NCBI GenBank assembly: GCA_016935665.1
Contig: JAFGQN010000119.1
Span: 50,004 to 114,003, forward strand
Origin: Deltaproteobacteria bacterium
Lineage (GTDB): Bacteria; Myxococcota_A; Polyangia; JAAYKL01
Direction of reading: 5' to 3'
DNA: 64,000 bases
Positions 63,821 through 64,000 of this stretch are shown piece after piece (within the stretch, counting starts at the first letter, position 1; every line of letters begins with the position of its first letter). A program made the translations under genes and the position numbers. The notes under the pieces were generated by a model, which saw nothing but the letters and a program-made list of their open reading frames with translations, did not search any database and had not been told where the DNA came from.

Positions 63821-64000
63821 AGCACATCGTCTCCTTTTTTCGGCGTGCGGACTAACGGCGTTCAGGGACGGACATTAAAAAGAGTGAGATGCGGCGATAT
63901 GTGCGTCCCTGATGAATAGTCCCCCACCACACGCGCTCAGAGTGAAATAAATCTCTTTTTTTTGGCAGAAAATTCATTTTTTTTGCAACTTAATCTGAAA

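Overview
The window looks like a chromosomal segment of a Gram-negative bacterium of the Myxococcota / former Deltaproteobacteria type. That is inferred from gene content, not from a marker gene: many SpII lipoproteins with Asp/Ser/Thr-rich linkers, Cys-rich secreted proteins, DUF1566 proteins, TPR/PEGA proteins, a Hanks-type Ser/Thr kinase, a GspC-like secretion protein and an RRM protein. No rRNA, tRNA or CRISPR array was seen.

Layout. 1-8 kb: the 3'-truncated minus-strand chemoreceptor, an SGNH-hydrolase lipoprotein, an RRM protein, an RTX-like surface protein and a secreted protein with eleven 16-residue repeats. 7.8-10 kb: an IS21 istA remnant, a short orphan ORF and a protein joining a histone-H1-like Lys/Ala tail to a phage-tail-fibre-like C-terminus. 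10.3-13 kb: an envelope operon (TPR/PEGA protein, Cys-rich DUF1566 lipoprotein, DUF1566 protein). 13.2-21.4 kb: a secreted MsrB-MsrA fusion, a class A penicillin-binding protein, GspC plus an RDD membrane protein, small envelope proteins and a steroid 5-alpha-reductase-family enzyme. 21.7-28 kb: two large lipoproteins interleaved with an orphan HPt protein, an orphan CheY-like receiver and a soluble Ser/Thr kinase. 28.2-33.5 kb: mutA-mutB-meaB with overlapping ends (propionyl/methylmalonyl-CoA metabolism). 33.5-39.4 kb: cupin/LysR pair, CotH-family lipoprotein, DinG/XPD-like helicase and an SDR.

40-50.2 kb is a coherent pentose-use locus. A LacI-type regulator, an AraB-like ribulokinase, AraD and a fucose-isomerase-family enzyme (apparently in the role of AraA) run on the minus strand. 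A YtfQ-YtfR-YtfT-YjfF-like ABC sugar importer runs divergently. The intergenic region holds a good sigma70-like promoter and two related palindromic sites that are probably the LacI operators. A secreted polysaccharide-lyase-like lipoprotein follows.

51.8-62.2 kb is accessory DNA with decayed genes. It holds two gene remnants, a frame-broken Cys-rich protein, a three-gene cassette of a membrane-anchored TIR protein with a PEGA-like two-TM protein and a lipoprotein, a GNAT enzyme and an EFR1-like flavodoxin/ferredoxin protein. It ends in a roughly 2.2 kb module (truncated RhuM, XRE regulator, frame-disrupted small gene, cluster of palindromes) flanked by a duplicated ~230-base repeat. A tandem-DUF1566 lipoprotein closes the window. 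The most interesting candidates for an undescribed system are the TIR cassette, the histone-tail/tail-fibre chimera and the repeat-flanked RhuM/XRE module.
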